A DNA stretch of 48,621 nt from Acidobacteriota bacterium (GCA_003223245.1 QHYI01000139.1:1-48621); one strand, 5' to 3'. Positions 14,689 to 24,958 are shown, counted from the stretch's first letter. Numbers and translations: made by a program. The notes: generated from the sequence alone by a model not told the origin.

Positions 14689-16893
14689 CGTGCTCACGTG
14701 CGAGAGCGGCAGGCTGCTGTCAACCTCGCTCGCAGCGCTGCGCACGGCCGAGGCAAGCGTGCGCGGGTCAGTAGCAGTGCGCAGCTCAAAATAGCAGCCG
14801 CCGCTGGTAAGCGGGACGTAAACAATCGGGACAATCATGCGGCGCAACGAGTCGTATTTCGTGTCGGCTACCACCCCGACGATTTCCCAAATTTTCGCGA
14901 TATCGTAATGATTACCGAATGCGCCGCCACTCGATCCCGAGCCGCCTCCCTTAACGATCAGTTTTCCTAGCGGATTTTCCTTTGGGTAGTACTGCTCGAC
15001 AAATGCCTTGTTGACCAGAACACGGATCGGGACAGCAGCGCCAGATGCATTTAGAGCCCTGGATGAGCTTCGAGCATTTGTATCCTGTTTCTGTGCTCTC
15101 TCGGCTGCGCTCGCTTGGTCAAAGTCAGCCGATGTGAACATGCGCCCTTGGAGGATCGGGATGTGCATGGTGGTAAAAAACTCCGGGCCAACCGCGAGCA
15201 TATTGGCCTCAACGCCACCCTTTTGCGGCTGGTCTTCAAAGTGTATGGTTTCTGTCCATCGTCCTCCGTCGAGCAGCGCGTCCGAAGCATAAGTCACGGA
15301 AGCCACGCCGGGAAGCGCCGCGAGGCGCTGGCGCAATTCATTGTAAAGGTTTTCGATTTGCGCGTCCTTGTACCCGAGCAATGTGGGGTCAACCTCGAAG
15401 ATCAGGATGTTGCGCGTGTCGAATCCTGGGTTGATGTTGCGAAGGTTTTCGAGCGTACGCATCACTAGTCCTGCGGCCACAAGCACCAGGACCGACAAGG
15501 CTACCTGCGCGACCACTAACGCGTCACCGAGATGAAAGCGTCCCACGCGTGCGGCGTTACCTGACAAACTGGAAGTGTTTTCCTTGAGCGTGGGCGCTAA
15601 ATCGACGCGCACGCTGCGCAACGCGGGAGCAAGACCAAACAAAATCCCGGTCGCGACCGAGACTCCAAGCGCAAAGGACAGAACGCGATAGTCTGGCCTG
15701 AGGACGTACGGAAAGTGCCCGCTTGATCCGGCCGTAACCAAAGCCGTGATCGCGTGTACTCCCCAATACGCGAAGACAATTCCGCACACGCCGCCCAAGA
15801 CCGAAAGCAAAATGCTTTCGGTGAGAAGCTGGCGCACAATTCTTGTGCGGCCTGCGCCTAGCGCCAGTCGCACGGCTATCTCTTTCTGGCGAGCTCGGCC
15901 GCGCGAAAGCAACAATCCCGCAACGTTTGCGCAGGCAATCAGCAAAATAACTCCCACCGCGACCATCAAAAAGCAAAGCATCTTCGAAAGCGTCCCGCGC
16001 TCGCCAACCAAGCCTTCTTGGGCGCGTGTCAGAAAAATCTTGGGCTCAGAGACTTGGGAAAACGTTTTTCCGGCGTCCAGAACCTCGTTGCGAAACACCA
16101 GACTGGCCGCAGTCTGCGCCTGATCGAGAGAAACGCCGGGCTTGAGCCTCGCGATGATGACGAGCCACCAGTTGGTCAAACCGTCAATGTCGTGCCCCCA
16201 ATCGATATTCAGTCGCGGGAGCATGGCAATCGGCAGCCACAAGTCCTGAGCCTTGCCCGGCGATAGATTCGTGAAGCTCCGCTCCGCCACGCCAACAATC
16301 GTGAACGGAATGTTATTCAGGAGAATTGTGTGCCCCAGAACCGCACGGCTGCCGCCAAAAGCGCTTTTCCAGTAGGCATAGCTGAGTACGGCTACCGGAG
16401 AGGCGGACGGAGAATCGTCATTTGGTCCGAGGGTCCGGCCGACGGCAGCATTGACATCCAGCGTCGAGAAGTAGTCGCCGGAAACGATTTCGCCCTGCAC
16501 CATTGTCGCCGGGCCCTTGCCACTGAGGTTCAGAGCCGCCGGGCCAGCGAAAGCGGACACGCCGGAAAATGCATTCGTCTGCGAACGAATGTGCCTGAAA
16601 ATTGGGAGCGGGAACGAGCAGCCGGAAGGCCCGGAAATACCCGATTCGCCGCAATCGCTAAATGAGCTGTATTCGCCGTTGAACGACATGTGCCGCGCAC
16701 GCCACTGCAGGATGACGAGCCCATTCGGGTTCACTACAGGCAAGGAACGAAGCATCACGCCGTCAATCAAGCTAAAAATCGCAGTATTCGCGCCGATTCC
16801 CAGGGCCAGGATCAGGGAAGCGACCGCCGTGAAGCCCGGCGACTTGACCAATGTTCGAAGACCGTGACGAATATCTTGAAACGCGGTATCCAC

Positions 16894-17311
16894 ACCCGTC
16901 TCGCCTCCCGCTTGTATCTTAAACCTGGCCAGGACGGTGCCAATGTTACTGGCGTGTTCGTTTGTACGGATTTGCTCCTAAGTTGGCTAGATGATGCAGT
17001 AGCCGGTTATCCGGCAGCTTTGCATAATGGTCCACCCGAACGACGCGCCAAAACCCCTCTGCCATCCCACGGTCAACAAACGACCTAGCAATTCCTCGGC
17101 AAAGGAGCTCTTCACCCCACCTGCGCTCCCTTTCTTTTAGAGCAACTTACAAACTGCTCAATTTGCAACTCCTTTGTTTTGATAACGTTCGAGCAGTGCC
17201 GGGGGTGGGGGCACGCTTCATATTCCGGGACTACCGAGGTCTGTTCGCATGTGGCCAAGGCGCGCTTCGAGACTCTTGCCGTTGGCGGTGCGCTGCCCGG
17301 CTAGTGAGGAT
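16894..17311. other. Intergenic region, no gene seen
   Basis: 418 bases between the ADOP start and the glycosyltransferase stop. It should hold the ADOP promoter. At 16983-17028 a segment (GATGCAGTAGCCGGTTATCC...) resembles 14131-14168 downstream of the same gene, in the same orientation. No open frame has coding character. Confidence 0.5.
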
Positions 17312-18043
17312 TCAACCCTCTCGCGGATAGCGGCCGAGGAGCCCATTCCAGCGGATTTTGAAGACGTCCAGGAACATTTGCAGGCTGTCGCGCATCATGC
17401 TGATTTTCGTGGCCGGAGAATGGCCCCAGCGCACGGGAATTTCCGCTGCGCGCAAACCGTGGTGCCGCGCCAGGTAAAGCAACTCCGGGTCGAAGCCGAA
17501 GCGCTCGATGGTTTGCTGCTCGAAAATAATTCTGCAGCGTTCGCGGTTAAAGGCTTTGAAGCCGCACTGGGTGTCGACAAACGGCAGCCGCAGGATGAAG
17601 CGCACGACCTTATTGAAAATGAAGCCCGCAAATTCGCGGAAAGCAGATTCGTGAACAGTAATGAGGCTACGGTTGACAGCGCGCGAGCCAATGGCCACGT
17701 CGAAGTGCTGCAAGGCATCCACAAGCTTGTCGGCTTCCTCGATGGGCGCGGACAGATCGGCGTCGGTAAACAAGACCAGGCGGCCGCGCGCCTCCTGCAC
17801 GCCGTGGCGCACGCTGTAGCCTTTGCCGCGGTTGACTCCGTTGGGGACGACGCGCAGCCGAGGGATTTTGCCGCTGAACGATTGCGCGACCGCCGCGGTG
17901 CGGTCCTTGGAGCCGTCGTCCACAACCACGACTTCGGTTTCGCGGTGGCAGTGTTTCAAGTACGCGGCGATGCGCTCGAGCGTCGCGGGCAGCCGCGATT
18001 CTTCATTGTATGCAGGTATAACGATGGAGAGTTCTGGACTCAT
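17312..18043 (-). CDS. Family 2 glycosyltransferase (dolichyl-phosphate glucosyltransferase-like)
   Basis: A 243-residue GT-A protein. It opens with MSPELSIVIPAYNEESRLPA and shows VVVDDGSKDRT (about 39-49) and the metal-binding DxD in LFTDADLSAPIEEADKLVDA. The acceptor region contains DTQCGFKAFNRERC and IFEQQTIERFGFDPELLYLA, typical of DPM1/DPG-like polyprenyl-phosphate sugar transferases. It likely transfers a sugar from a nucleotide donor to a polyprenyl phosphate at the inner face of the membrane. No C-terminal membrane anchor is seen. It starts 13 bases after pcm and is the last gene of a four-gene operon. Confidence 0.9.
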   Translation of the reverse strand: MSPELSIVIPAYNEESRLPATLERIAAYLKHCHRETEVVVVDDGSKDRTAAVAQSFSGKIPRLRVVPNGVNRGKGYSVRHGVQEARGRLVLFTDADLSAPIEEADKLVDALQHFDVAIGSRAVNRSLITVHESAFREFAGFIFNKVVRFILRLPFVDTQCGFKAFNRERCRIIFEQQTIERFGFDPELLYLARHHGLRAAEIPVRWGHSPATKISMMRDSLQMFLDVFKIRWNGLLGRYPREG

Positions 18044-18056
18044 GGAATCTCAGCAT

Positions 18057-18722
18057 TCAGCGCTGGGGAGGTTTCTGCCAGGCGTGGTTGCCGACGAGCG
18101 GGACAAAGCGGCAACCCTCCATGATTTTAATGGAAAATGCGCCCGCTTGCTTTTCGATGAGCTGCAATTCCTGATTATCGGCGTCGCCGATGGGAATGAT
18201 CATGCGGCCGCCTTCGGCCAATTGCGTGAGCAGTGGCTGCGGGGCCGCCGGAGCCGCCGCCGCGACCAGGAGGGCGTCGAAAGGAGCGAATTCGGGGAGG
18301 CCGAGCGTGCCGTCTCCGCAATGCACGTGCACGTTGTGGTAGCCGAGCTGCGTTAGTCTTTCCGACGCGCTCGAAGCGAGTTCCGGCATGCGTTCAACGG
18401 TGAAGACTTCCTTCGCCAGAAGCGAAAGAACGGCGGCTTGATAGCCGCTTCCGGTTCCGATTTCGAGCGCGCGGTCGGTCGGCCGGAGGCGCAGTGCCCA
18501 GGTCATAGCGGCGACGATGTAAGGTTGCGAAATCGTTTGGCCGCCGCCGATCGGCAGAGGCACGTCGTCGTAAGCGCGCGAGTGAAGCTCCTCAGCCACA
18601 AACTCGTGGCGCGGAACCGCTAGCATGGCCGCAAGGACGGAGGGAGCTTCGATGCCGCGGCGCCGCAACTGTTTTTCGACCATGTCCGCGCGTTGCGGCG
18701 CGTACTCTTTGACGTCAGGCAT
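18057..18722 (-). CDS. pcm: Protein-L-isoaspartate O-methyltransferase
   Basis: A 221-residue repair enzyme that uses SAM to methylate isoaspartyl residues in aged proteins. Marker segments are RRGIEAPSVLAAMLAVPRHE, the family block YDDVPLPIGGGQTISQPYIV, and the SAM-binding motif ALEIGTGSGYQAAVL at about 90-104. ATG 18722 overlaps the upstream aminotransferase stop by 8 bases and gives the normal family N-terminus (APQRADMVEKQLRRRGI), so longer starts are rejected. The C-terminus is compact and ends near the family's usual length of about 210. Confidence 0.94.
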   Translation of the reverse strand: MPDVKEYAPQRADMVEKQLRRRGIEAPSVLAAMLAVPRHEFVAEELHSRAYDDVPLPIGGGQTISQPYIVAAMTWALRLRPTDRALEIGTGSGYQAAVLSLLAKEVFTVERMPELASSASERLTQLGYHNVHVHCGDGTLGLPEFAPFDALLVAAAAPAAPQPLLTQLAEGGRMIIPIGDADNQELQLIEKQAGAFSIKIMEGCRFVPLVGNHAWQKPPQR

Positions 18723-19935
18723 GCGTAACCGCCGCGGCGTGTTTTTCCCAGACCCCGGTTTTGAGGACTTCTTCCATTTGCGCGAGGGTGAAGTCGCATT
18801 CGTCTTCGCGATTGTAAAAATGCGGCGAGAGGCGCACACCGGCTTTGGGGCGGTAGTCGACCAGGATGTCGCGCGCGAGAAGTTCGCGGCAAACTTCGTG
18901 CGCATGCGGGCATTCGACCGAGACGGTTCCGGCGCGCTCGGCGGGATTTTCTGGCGTGTTGACTTGCCAGCCGCGAGACTTCGCGCCTTCGATCAGCCGC
19001 GCGGTCATGCGCGCGGACTTCTCGCGGATGGCTGCGATGCCGATTTGATTGAGAATGCCCAGGCCGGGGCGGCAAGCAAAAAGCGCGGGAATGTGCGGCG
19101 TGCCGTTCAAATAGCGGTAGGAATCTTCGCGCGGGTCGATGGCGCCGGTCTCAAAGGCAAACGGGCGGCGATGGGCGATCCAGCCGGTGAGCGCGGGCTT
19201 CAGTTTGGCGCGCAAGTCCTCGCGGACGTAGAGATAAGCGACTCCGGGGCCGCCGCAGAGCCACTTGAGCACGCCGCCGACCGCGAAATCGGCGCCGAGG
19301 GAGCGAACATCGACGGGAATGGTCCCGGTGGCCTGGAAAGCGTCGAGAATGACGTGCGCGCCAACGCGGTGGGCGCGTGCGATGATGGCGCGCGCGTTGA
19401 CGATGAAGGAGCTGCGAAAGAGAACGAGAGAAATCGGAACGAGCACCGTGGTTTCATCGATCGCGGCGAGGAACTTTTCCAAGTTGAAGCGGATAGGGTT
19501 TTCCGAAGGGACAATTTCCACGCGAGCGCCGAGGCGGCGTTGCTCGTGATAGAAATATTGGATCGAAGGAAACTCGAGGTCGACCATCACAACTTTGTTG
19601 CGCGGGCCGCGGAAGTCAAAACAGGAAGAAATCACCGCTTGCGTGAGCGTGACATTTTGATGAAGAGAAATCTCGCCCGGCTTCGCGCCAAGCAAAGGAG
19701 CGATTTGGTCGCCCACGCTGACGGCCATCTCCCACCAGCTTTCTTCCCAGGCGCGTACGCCACGCTCGGCCCAGGAATCGGCGTACGCGCGCATGCTGTC
19801 GTAGACGCCGCGGGGCATGGCGCCGAGCGAATTGCTGATCATGTAGGTGGTGCGGTCGAGAATCGGAAACTCGCCGCGCCATTTCAGAAGCGGATCCACA
19901 ACATTACTCTCCGGGGCCAGATATGCGGGAATCAT
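18715..19935 (-). CDS. PLP-dependent class V aminotransferase/kynureninase-like enzyme
   Basis: A 406-residue fold-type I enzyme. ATG 19935 has GGAGAAGGA just before it. Key residues: D198 in ILDAFQATG, which holds the pyridine nitrogen of PLP, and K224 in GGVLKWLCGGPGVAYLY, which forms the Schiff base. SLGAMPRGVYDSMRAYADSW near 36-55 and HFYNREDECDF near the end match kynureninase and related class V proteins. True kynureninase cannot be claimed because the 3-hydroxykynurenine pathway genes are absent here. It overlaps the permease stop by 32 bases, so the amino acid importer and this enzyme are probably used together in amino acid catabolism. Confidence 0.85.
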   Translation of the reverse strand: MIPAYLAPESNVVDPLLKWRGEFPILDRTTYMISNSLGAMPRGVYDSMRAYADSWAERGVRAWEESWWEMAVSVGDQIAPLLGAKPGEISLHQNVTLTQAVISSCFDFRGPRNKVVMVDLEFPSIQYFYHEQRRLGARVEIVPSENPIRFNLEKFLAAIDETTVLVPISLVLFRSSFIVNARAIIARAHRVGAHVILDAFQATGTIPVDVRSLGADFAVGGVLKWLCGGPGVAYLYVREDLRAKLKPALTGWIAHRRPFAFETGAIDPREDSYRYLNGTPHIPALFACRPGLGILNQIGIAAIREKSARMTARLIEGAKSRGWQVNTPENPAERAGTVSVECPHAHEVCRELLARDILVDYRPKAGVRLSPHFYNREDECDFTLAQMEEVLKTGVWEKHAAAVTHA

Positions 19936-21328
19936 TCCTTCTCCAAACAAAGTAACACACCGTGAGGAGGACGAGCCAGGGGACGCCGGAGAGCAACATA
20001 ATGCGGAATCCGGGGACCCACCAGGTGGAGAGCATCACGGCGAGAACGGCGATGAGTCCGGCGAGCGAGGCCCAAGGGCCCGGGGGGCCGAGCCTGAGAT
20101 ACGGCTTGGCATCGCGGTGATGGTAGCGGCGAAACGCGAGGTGGGTCAGAAGGGTCATGAGCCAGGCGAAGAGCGCGCCGAATGTACTCACTGCAATCAT
20201 CGAAACGAACAAGGATTCCTGAAAAGACTTCGATAGCATCATCGCGGCGACCATGCCACCACCTGATGCGAGCACCGCGGTCATGGGCATGTCTTTTTTG
20301 TTCAGCCGGCCAAGCTGGGCGGGAAGATAGCCGCCGCGCGCCAGGGAGAAAGCGAGCCGAGCCGCGAAATACAGGTTGGCAACAGCGCTCGAAAGTGCGG
20401 CCGTTAGGACAACGAAATTCATGATGTTGCTGGCGGCGGGAATGCCGACGGTCTGAAACACGCGGACGAAGGGGCTCGCACCCATGTCGATTTGCTTCCA
20501 GGGAACAATTCCAACAACCAGCGCGAGTCCGGCAACATAAAAGAGCACCAGCGCGCTCACCGTATGGCGCAAGGCTTGGGGCACAGCGACTTTGGGATCC
20601 GCTGCTTCGCCGGCAGTGCTTCCCACAACTTCGATCCCGAAAAAACTAAAAAGCCCCAGAATCACGCCGAGGGCCACGCCCTTCCAGCCATTGGGCATGA
20701 ATCCGCCGTACGCGGTGTAGTTCGCGAGGCCGACTTTGGGGAATCCGAGGCCAAACAACAAAGCGGAACCCAAAACCAGGAACGCGAGGATGGTCACAAT
20801 CTTGACCATGGAGAGCCAGTACTCGAAGGTGCCAAGATTTCCGATGTTGATGGTGTTGACATAGAGAATCAGCAGGGACAACAGGCCGATCCAAATCCAC
20901 GCGGGGGTTTGCGGGAACCAAAGCCTGCAGTAGATGGAGGCGGCGACCACTTCACTGCCGACCACAACCATCATGCAAAGCCAATAGGTGAGACGAATCG
21001 CAAATCCCGCCCAAGGATGAAGATACATTTCCGCGTAAAGTCCAAAAGAACCGGGGGTGGGGTGGGCGGCGGCCATTTCGGCCAGGGCCCACATCATCGG
21101 CAAGGCAATCGAGGCCCCGGCCACGAAACTGAGGATCACCGCGGGCCCAGCCAGCTTAACGGCGATGGCGCTGCCCAGAAACAAACCGGTGCCGATGGTG
21201 CTTCCCAGGCCAAGCATGGCGAGCTGCGCGGGAGTCAGGTTGCGCTGCAGGCCTGATTCGCGGGCCACGATGACCGCGGGACGGCGGTTTCCGGCGCCCG
21301 CTCGAATATCGAGAGAGGGTTCGCTCAT
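19904..21328 (-). CDS. Amino acid permease (APC superfamily)
   Basis: A 474-residue inner-membrane transporter with about 12 hydrophobic helices. The first helix carries the APC substrate motif LGLGSTIGTGLFLGSA; SFFGIEVVGSTAGEAADPKV is the TM6 region; NKKDMPMTAV is the loop before TM9. The sequence is most like the LysP/GabP/AnsP-type group of cytoplasmic-amino-acid importers. ATG 21328 gives the usual hydrophilic start MSEPSLDIRAG; the frame runs on upstream but has no initiation signal. The product probably imports the substrate for the enzyme encoded next. Confidence 0.9.
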   Translation of the reverse strand: MSEPSLDIRAGAGNRRPAVIVARESGLQRNLTPAQLAMLGLGSTIGTGLFLGSAIAVKLAGPAVILSFVAGASIALPMMWALAEMAAAHPTPGSFGLYAEMYLHPWAGFAIRLTYWLCMMVVVGSEVVAASIYCRLWFPQTPAWIWIGLLSLLILYVNTINIGNLGTFEYWLSMVKIVTILAFLVLGSALLFGLGFPKVGLANYTAYGGFMPNGWKGVALGVILGLFSFFGIEVVGSTAGEAADPKVAVPQALRHTVSALVLFYVAGLALVVGIVPWKQIDMGASPFVRVFQTVGIPAASNIMNFVVLTAALSSAVANLYFAARLAFSLARGGYLPAQLGRLNKKDMPMTAVLASGGGMVAAMMLSKSFQESLFVSMIAVSTFGALFAWLMTLLTHLAFRRYHHRDAKPYLRLGPPGPWASLAGLIAVLAVMLSTWWVPGFRIMLLSGVPWLVLLTVCYFVWRRNDSRISGPGE

Positions 21329-21516
21329 GGCCAGGCATCGTAGCAGAAACGCAGCTAACCAAATCTTCTTATCGTTGAAGTGAACGCTCGACCTGACCCT
21401 TGGGACAGTGAACGATTGCAACACAGACTGTCCCTCGAAGCGCTCGCGCACCTGCGTACGCATTTCTAGAATCAGGGGTCGTAGCGAAGGTACAAGAACG
21501 AACCCGGGAGGCGGTC

Positions 21517-22158
21517 ATGAAGGCCCTGCTTGCTCTGATTGGCATCTATGTCGGCACGTTTTTCCTTGTCATTCAGGGATCGTCACAGAATTCCGTGCAA
21601 GCAGCGCCGCAAGGCGCGGCCTCCGCACAAGGCAGCACATCGGCAACGGCGATCTCCGGCGTCGACCCGATCAAAGAAGCGGACATTCGTTCATTGATGG
21701 AACTTGTCGGAGCGCACGACATGGTCGAGGACGGCGCCAACAACGCCATCGAACAGGCGCGGGAGAAATTGCTACAGACCGTGCCGAACAACGACAAAGG
21801 CCAAGCCTTCGTAAATACTTTTGCGGCCAATTACCAGAAAAAATTTGATGCCGATCAAGTGACGGAGCAATTGGTGGGAATTTACGACAAACACTTTACA
21901 GACGACGAAATTAAAGGACTGTTGCAATTTTATGGCTCGCCGCTAGGCCAGAAGGTGGCGGCGGAAATGCCGAAGGTCAACCGGTATATCCAGGCAACGG
22001 TTCGCGCCGCGGGCGGGAAAGCCGCGAGAGAAGCGCTGACCGAAGCCAAGCAGGAGAACCCGGGAGTGGGACAATGGGCGCGCCTAGGCAACGGCCAGAA
22101 TCGCTGGCAACAACGGCGGGCGCAACAGCAAACCGCCCAGCAACAGGACCCGCAGTAG
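21517..22158 (+). CDS. Secreted DUF2059 domain protein
   Basis: A 213-residue protein with a Sec signal peptide (MKALLALIGIYVGTFFLVIQ, cleavage expected near residue 25-30). The DUF2059 core lies at about 60-165: ADIRSLMELVGAHDMVEDG and QLVGIYDKHFTDDEIKGLLQ followed by FYGSPLGQKVAAEMP. The C-terminus is Gln-rich (QQRRAQQQTAQQQ). GGGAGG precedes the ATG. Members of this family are periplasmic or secreted helical proteins with no defined activity. It is divergent from the permease operon and stands alone. Confidence 0.88.
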   Translation: MKALLALIGIYVGTFFLVIQGSSQNSVQAAPQGAASAQGSTSATAISGVDPIKEADIRSLMELVGAHDMVEDGANNAIEQAREKLLQTVPNNDKGQAFVNTFAANYQKKFDADQVTEQLVGIYDKHFTDDEIKGLLQFYGSPLGQKVAAEMPKVNRYIQATVRAAGGKAAREALTEAKQENPGVGQWARLGNGQNRWQQRRAQQQTAQQQDPQ

Positions 22159-22347
22159 CAAGCTCCGGGCTTACTTAACAGCGCTTCTAGCAGCGGCTCC
22201 CAACGGGATTCCGCTTCCGAATTGCGTCCGCCCGGTGTGCCACATCGTGCCACTCAGAATTCGACGCTTCTCGCCCCTGCTGTATTCGCGCTTGACGAAG
22301 TTCTGCCTAAACTCGCAGCGCCATGGATGAAAGCCCATCGGCCTCAG

Positions 22348-23379
22348 TCACGGTGCACCGGCTTGCGCTTGCGCGGTCGGCGGCGAGCTCTTCTGGAGTA
22401 CCCGCCATTGTCCGGGTGATGTCCCTTCCCAGTGATGGAAAGCCCGGAAGAACGAATTGGCGTCTTCATACCCCAGGAGGTAAGCAGTTTCACTCAGCTC
22501 TATAGATGAATGCAGCAGATAATGGTGCGCCAACTCGCGACGCGCTTCTTCTAACAAACGCTGAAACGTAATGCCTTGCTCGGTGAGCCGCCGCTGCAAG
22601 GTGCGAGTGCTCAGATGCAGCTCTCTTGCGAGATCCGCTATCCCCGGGCGCTGGCCTGCGAGTAGCCGCTTGAGAATGGCTTTAGCTTGTTCGCTGAACG
22701 TTTTCTGCGCCAGCTGCTGCGTCAGTTCCGCCTCAAGTTGCGGCGCCACAATCGCGAGCATCTCCGCATTGTAGGTGACAAAGGGCAGGTCCATATCCGC
22801 CTTGCGGAATACCAACGCATTCTGGTTGGCCTTGAACCTTATGGGGCAGCCGAAATACCTCTCGTAGAGTTCTCGCTGCGCCGGGGCGCGCTGAAGCTCC
22901 ACGCGGTTGGGATTCACTGGGCGACTGGTGCCTCGCCTCCCGATGCCCAGTATCCATGCAAAACACACGTCCACCAGCAACGGAGGCTCTTTTTCACGCG
23001 CGAGAAGCCAGACGAACTGGACCGCGGATTCACTTCCACGTTCGACGAGGCGGATTTCCTCGGGACAGGTGAGTTGCTTGTAGCGCGCCAGCCGCTCGAC
23101 GGCATCCCGAAACGAGCGGGCAGAGAGCGCCGCGATTTTGATCGGATCGTAGCGCTCGACGCGCTCCTCGGTCCCGAGCTTCAGGCCAAAGGCCGGATCG
23201 TTGCTGGATTCCGCAATTCCCCGGTAAAGCGCGAAGAACTCCTCGGTGCTCACCTGGATTTTGTCTTGGTTGAATAACCCTATTGGCAACGCCGCCTGCC
23301 GCAGCACGGCGTCGGGCGAAAGTCCCAATTCTTCTAACTTTCGCGGCAGCGTACTCGAAACTCGAAATCGATTCGACAT
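22348..23379 (-). CDS. AraC family transcriptional regulator
   Basis: A 343-residue regulator. The N-terminal two thirds is the arabinose-binding-like domain of the OruR/ArgR-type AraC group ([37 protein letters not shown]). The C-terminal 100 residues hold two helix-turn-helix units: [20 protein letters not shown] and [20 protein letters not shown] followed by [13 protein letters not shown]. The N-terminal domain probably senses a small molecule. It follows a truncated cupin gene and a zinc alcohol dehydrogenase on the same strand, which suggests regulation of an aldehyde or alcohol response; that is inference. Confidence 0.92.
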   Translation of the reverse strand: MSNRFRVSSTLPRKLEELGLSPDAVLRQAALPIGLFNQDKIQVSTEEFFALYRGIAESSNDPAFGLKLGTEERVERYDPIKIAALSARSFRDAVERLARYKQLTCPEEIRLVERGSESAVQFVWLLAREKEPPLLVDVCFAWILGIGRRGTSRPVNPNRVELQRAPAQRELYERYFGCPIRFKANQNALVFRKADMDLPFVTYNAEMLAIVAPQLEAELTQQLAQKTFSEQAKAILKRLLAGQRPGIADLARELHLSTRTLQRRLTEQGITFQRLLEEARRELAHHYLLHSSIELSETAYLLGYEDANSFFRAFHHWEGTSPGQWRVLQKSSPPTAQAQAGAP

Positions 23380-23382
23380 GGA

Positions 23383-23585
23383 TCACCTAAAGGCATGACG
23401 CGGAGAGTCTGGCCGAGCGGATGCGTATGCCACGCCGTTCGCGCGCCCGGGTCAAACGTGACGCTGGCGCCTTGAACGAGCGCCGGATCAGGCGCCTGAA
23501 AAAGCGGATCGACGCGCACCGTGCCCGTGAACCACTCTGACGGCCCCTTGGCCGAAGGTTGCGAGCCAACTCTTTTGACTTCCAT
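23383..23585 (-). pseudogene. Truncated cupin protein
   Basis: ATG 23585 opens [20 protein letters not shown], then [20 protein letters not shown] and [12 protein letters not shown], which is the first half of the mandelonitrile lyase-like cupin family with the metal-binding HTH pair. The second cupin motif and the rest (about 60 residues in intact members) are missing. The frame runs straight into the AraC start region (stop at about 23334). This looks like a deletion that joined the first half of the cupin gene to the AraC gene. Confidence 0.75.
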
Positions 23586-23652
23586 GGCTTCGTCTCCCCT
23601 GCACCTCGACTCTCTATCGATTCCTCGGCCGTCCTCAAGTCGCTCTCGGTGT

Positions 23653-24765
23653 TCATTTCAAGGAAGCCATATCGATCGAGAAGCGGTACTTCACATCCGA
23701 CTTCAGGAGTCTCTCGTAGGCCTCGTTGACTTTCTGGATCGGGATCACTTCGACATCCGCAGTGATATTGTGCTGTCCGCAGAAGTCGAGCATCTCCTGG
23801 GTTTCCGGTATGCCGCCAATCGGCGAACCGGAGAGGCTTCGGCGGCCCATAATCAACCCGAATGCTGAAACGGCGAGAGGCTTTTCCGGCGCGCCGACGA
23901 GCGTGATGTTCCCGTCGCGGCGCAGCAAATTGAGGTAAGCGTTTATGTCGTGATTCGCGGAGACCGTGTCCAGAATGAAGTCGAAGCTGCCAGCATGCTT
24001 TTGCATTTCGTCCGCATTCCGCGAGATGACGACTTCGTCGGCTCCGAGGCGGCGCGCGTCTTCTTTTTTACTGCGGGACGTCGAGAAGACCACGACGTGG
24101 GCTCCAAGCGCGTGTGCAAACTTCACGCCCATGTGACCTAGCCCGCCAAGACCGACCACGCCAACCTTCTGGCCCTTGGTAACGCCCCGATGCCGCATGG
24201 GCGAGTACGTAGTGATACCGGCGCAAAGCAGAGGAGCAGTTCCGGCAGGGTTCAAGTTCGACGGAACGCGCAGGACAAACCTCTGGTCCACGACGATGCT
24301 ATCCGAGTACCCGCCATAGGTGACACCACCCAGATGCTTGTCGGGAGAGTTGTAGGTGAGGGTCATGTTCGCGCAAAACTGCTCTAGCCCCGCCTGGCAC
24401 TCGGGGCACACCCGGTCGGAGTCGACCATGCAGCCCACGGCCGCGAGGTCGCCAACTTTGAACTTGGAGACTGCTGAACCAACCTTTGTGACCCGGCCGA
24501 CGATCTCGTGTCCGGGGACGCAGGGGTAGACCGTGGGCATCACCTCGCCCCACTCATTCCGAACTTGGTGGAGATCGGAGTGACATATGCCGCAATACAG
24601 AATTTCGATCCGTACATCCTCCGGCCCCGGCTCGCGCCGGCGGATCCTGGCGGCTGTGAGACCGGAAGTTGGACTTCCCGCGGCATACGCTCTTGCTGCA
24701 TAGCTTCGTTTCCGCTGCGACTGGCTTTCGTTTTCGAGCGCAACCTTTTGGGCGGCTTCGTTCAT
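23653..24765 (-). CDS. Zinc-dependent NAD(P) alcohol dehydrogenase (cinnamyl alcohol/YahK type)
   Basis: A 370-residue medium-chain dehydrogenase. Catalytic zinc ligands are seen in CGICHSDLH (Cys), GHE (His/Glu) and [11 protein letters not shown] (Cys). The Rossmann motif is [18 protein letters not shown] (about 214). The structural zinc site is three Cys plus Asp ([17 protein letters not shown]); the first ligand is Asp instead of Cys, a variant I recall in related sequences. A stretch of about 40 residues before the core is unlike the minimal enzyme. The family reduces aldehydes with NADPH. Its neighbours are a truncated cupin and an AraC regulator. Confidence 0.93.
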   Translation of the reverse strand: MNEAAQKVALENESQSQRKRSYAARAYAAGSPTSGLTAARIRRREPGPEDVRIEILYCGICHSDLHQVRNEWGEVMPTVYPCVPGHEIVGRVTKVGSAVSKFKVGDLAAVGCMVDSDRVCPECQAGLEQFCANMTLTYNSPDKHLGGVTYGGYSDSIVVDQRFVLRVPSNLNPAGTAPLLCAGITTYSPMRHRGVTKGQKVGVVGLGGLGHMGVKFAHALGAHVVVFSTSRSKKEDARRLGADEVVISRNADEMQKHAGSFDFILDTVSANHDINAYLNLLRRDGNITLVGAPEKPLAVSAFGLIMGRRSLSGSPIGGIPETQEMLDFCGQHNITADVEVIPIQKVNEAYERLLKSDVKYRFSIDMASLK

Positions 24766-24888
24766 TTCCGTGAACCTCCTTGTCCTCGCGAAATTAGATG
24801 CATCGGGCCCTGTAGCGCACTAGCAGAATACGCCAATCTACTTGCACAACGCGCCACAGACGCTCGACCGGCGGGGAGGCAAATTCCT

Positions 24889-24904
24889 CAGGCCTAAAGG
24901 CCTG
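24889..24904. repeat. GC palindrome (CAGGCC-TAAA-GGCCTG)
   Basis: Perfect 6-base arms with the tail GGGCTACAG. Related in form to palindromes at 45139 and 46618. It lies between the TamB stop and the alcohol dehydrogenase. Confidence 0.5.
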
Positions 24905-24958
24905 GGCTACAGCTTGAAATGACGGTTCTTGGCGGTTTTCGGCAGCTGGAGCTAGCAG

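Larger units (their letters stand above)
14308..16893 (-). pseudogene. ADOP (MacB/FtsX-type) permease, disrupted by an inverted duplication
   Basis: GTG 16893 has GGGAGG 8 bases upstream and encodes MDTAFQDIRHGLRTLVKSPG, the ADOP start. Domains: first membrane helix (GFTAVASLILALGIGANTAIF), MacB-like periplasmic domain, three-helix FtsX domain at about 305-430 (LMVAVGVILLIACANVAGLLL), second periplasmic domain, then a stop at 14683 after LPLSHVSTQ. The expected C-terminal FtsX helices reappear in frame from about 14622 down to 14308 ([20 protein letters not shown] ... [19 protein letters not shown]). Between them lies an inverted copy of the following 80 bases (arms 14484-14563 and 14609-14688), and about 45 residues of coding sequence that normally link the parts are missing. 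ADOP proteins are large orphan permeases typical of Acidobacteria. This copy is broken in the window as given. Confidence 0.88.

Noticed and set aside
18625-19965. 446-residue + strand frame opposite the PLP enzyme gene
   Set aside because: Antisense shadow of a gene with clear catalytic residues.
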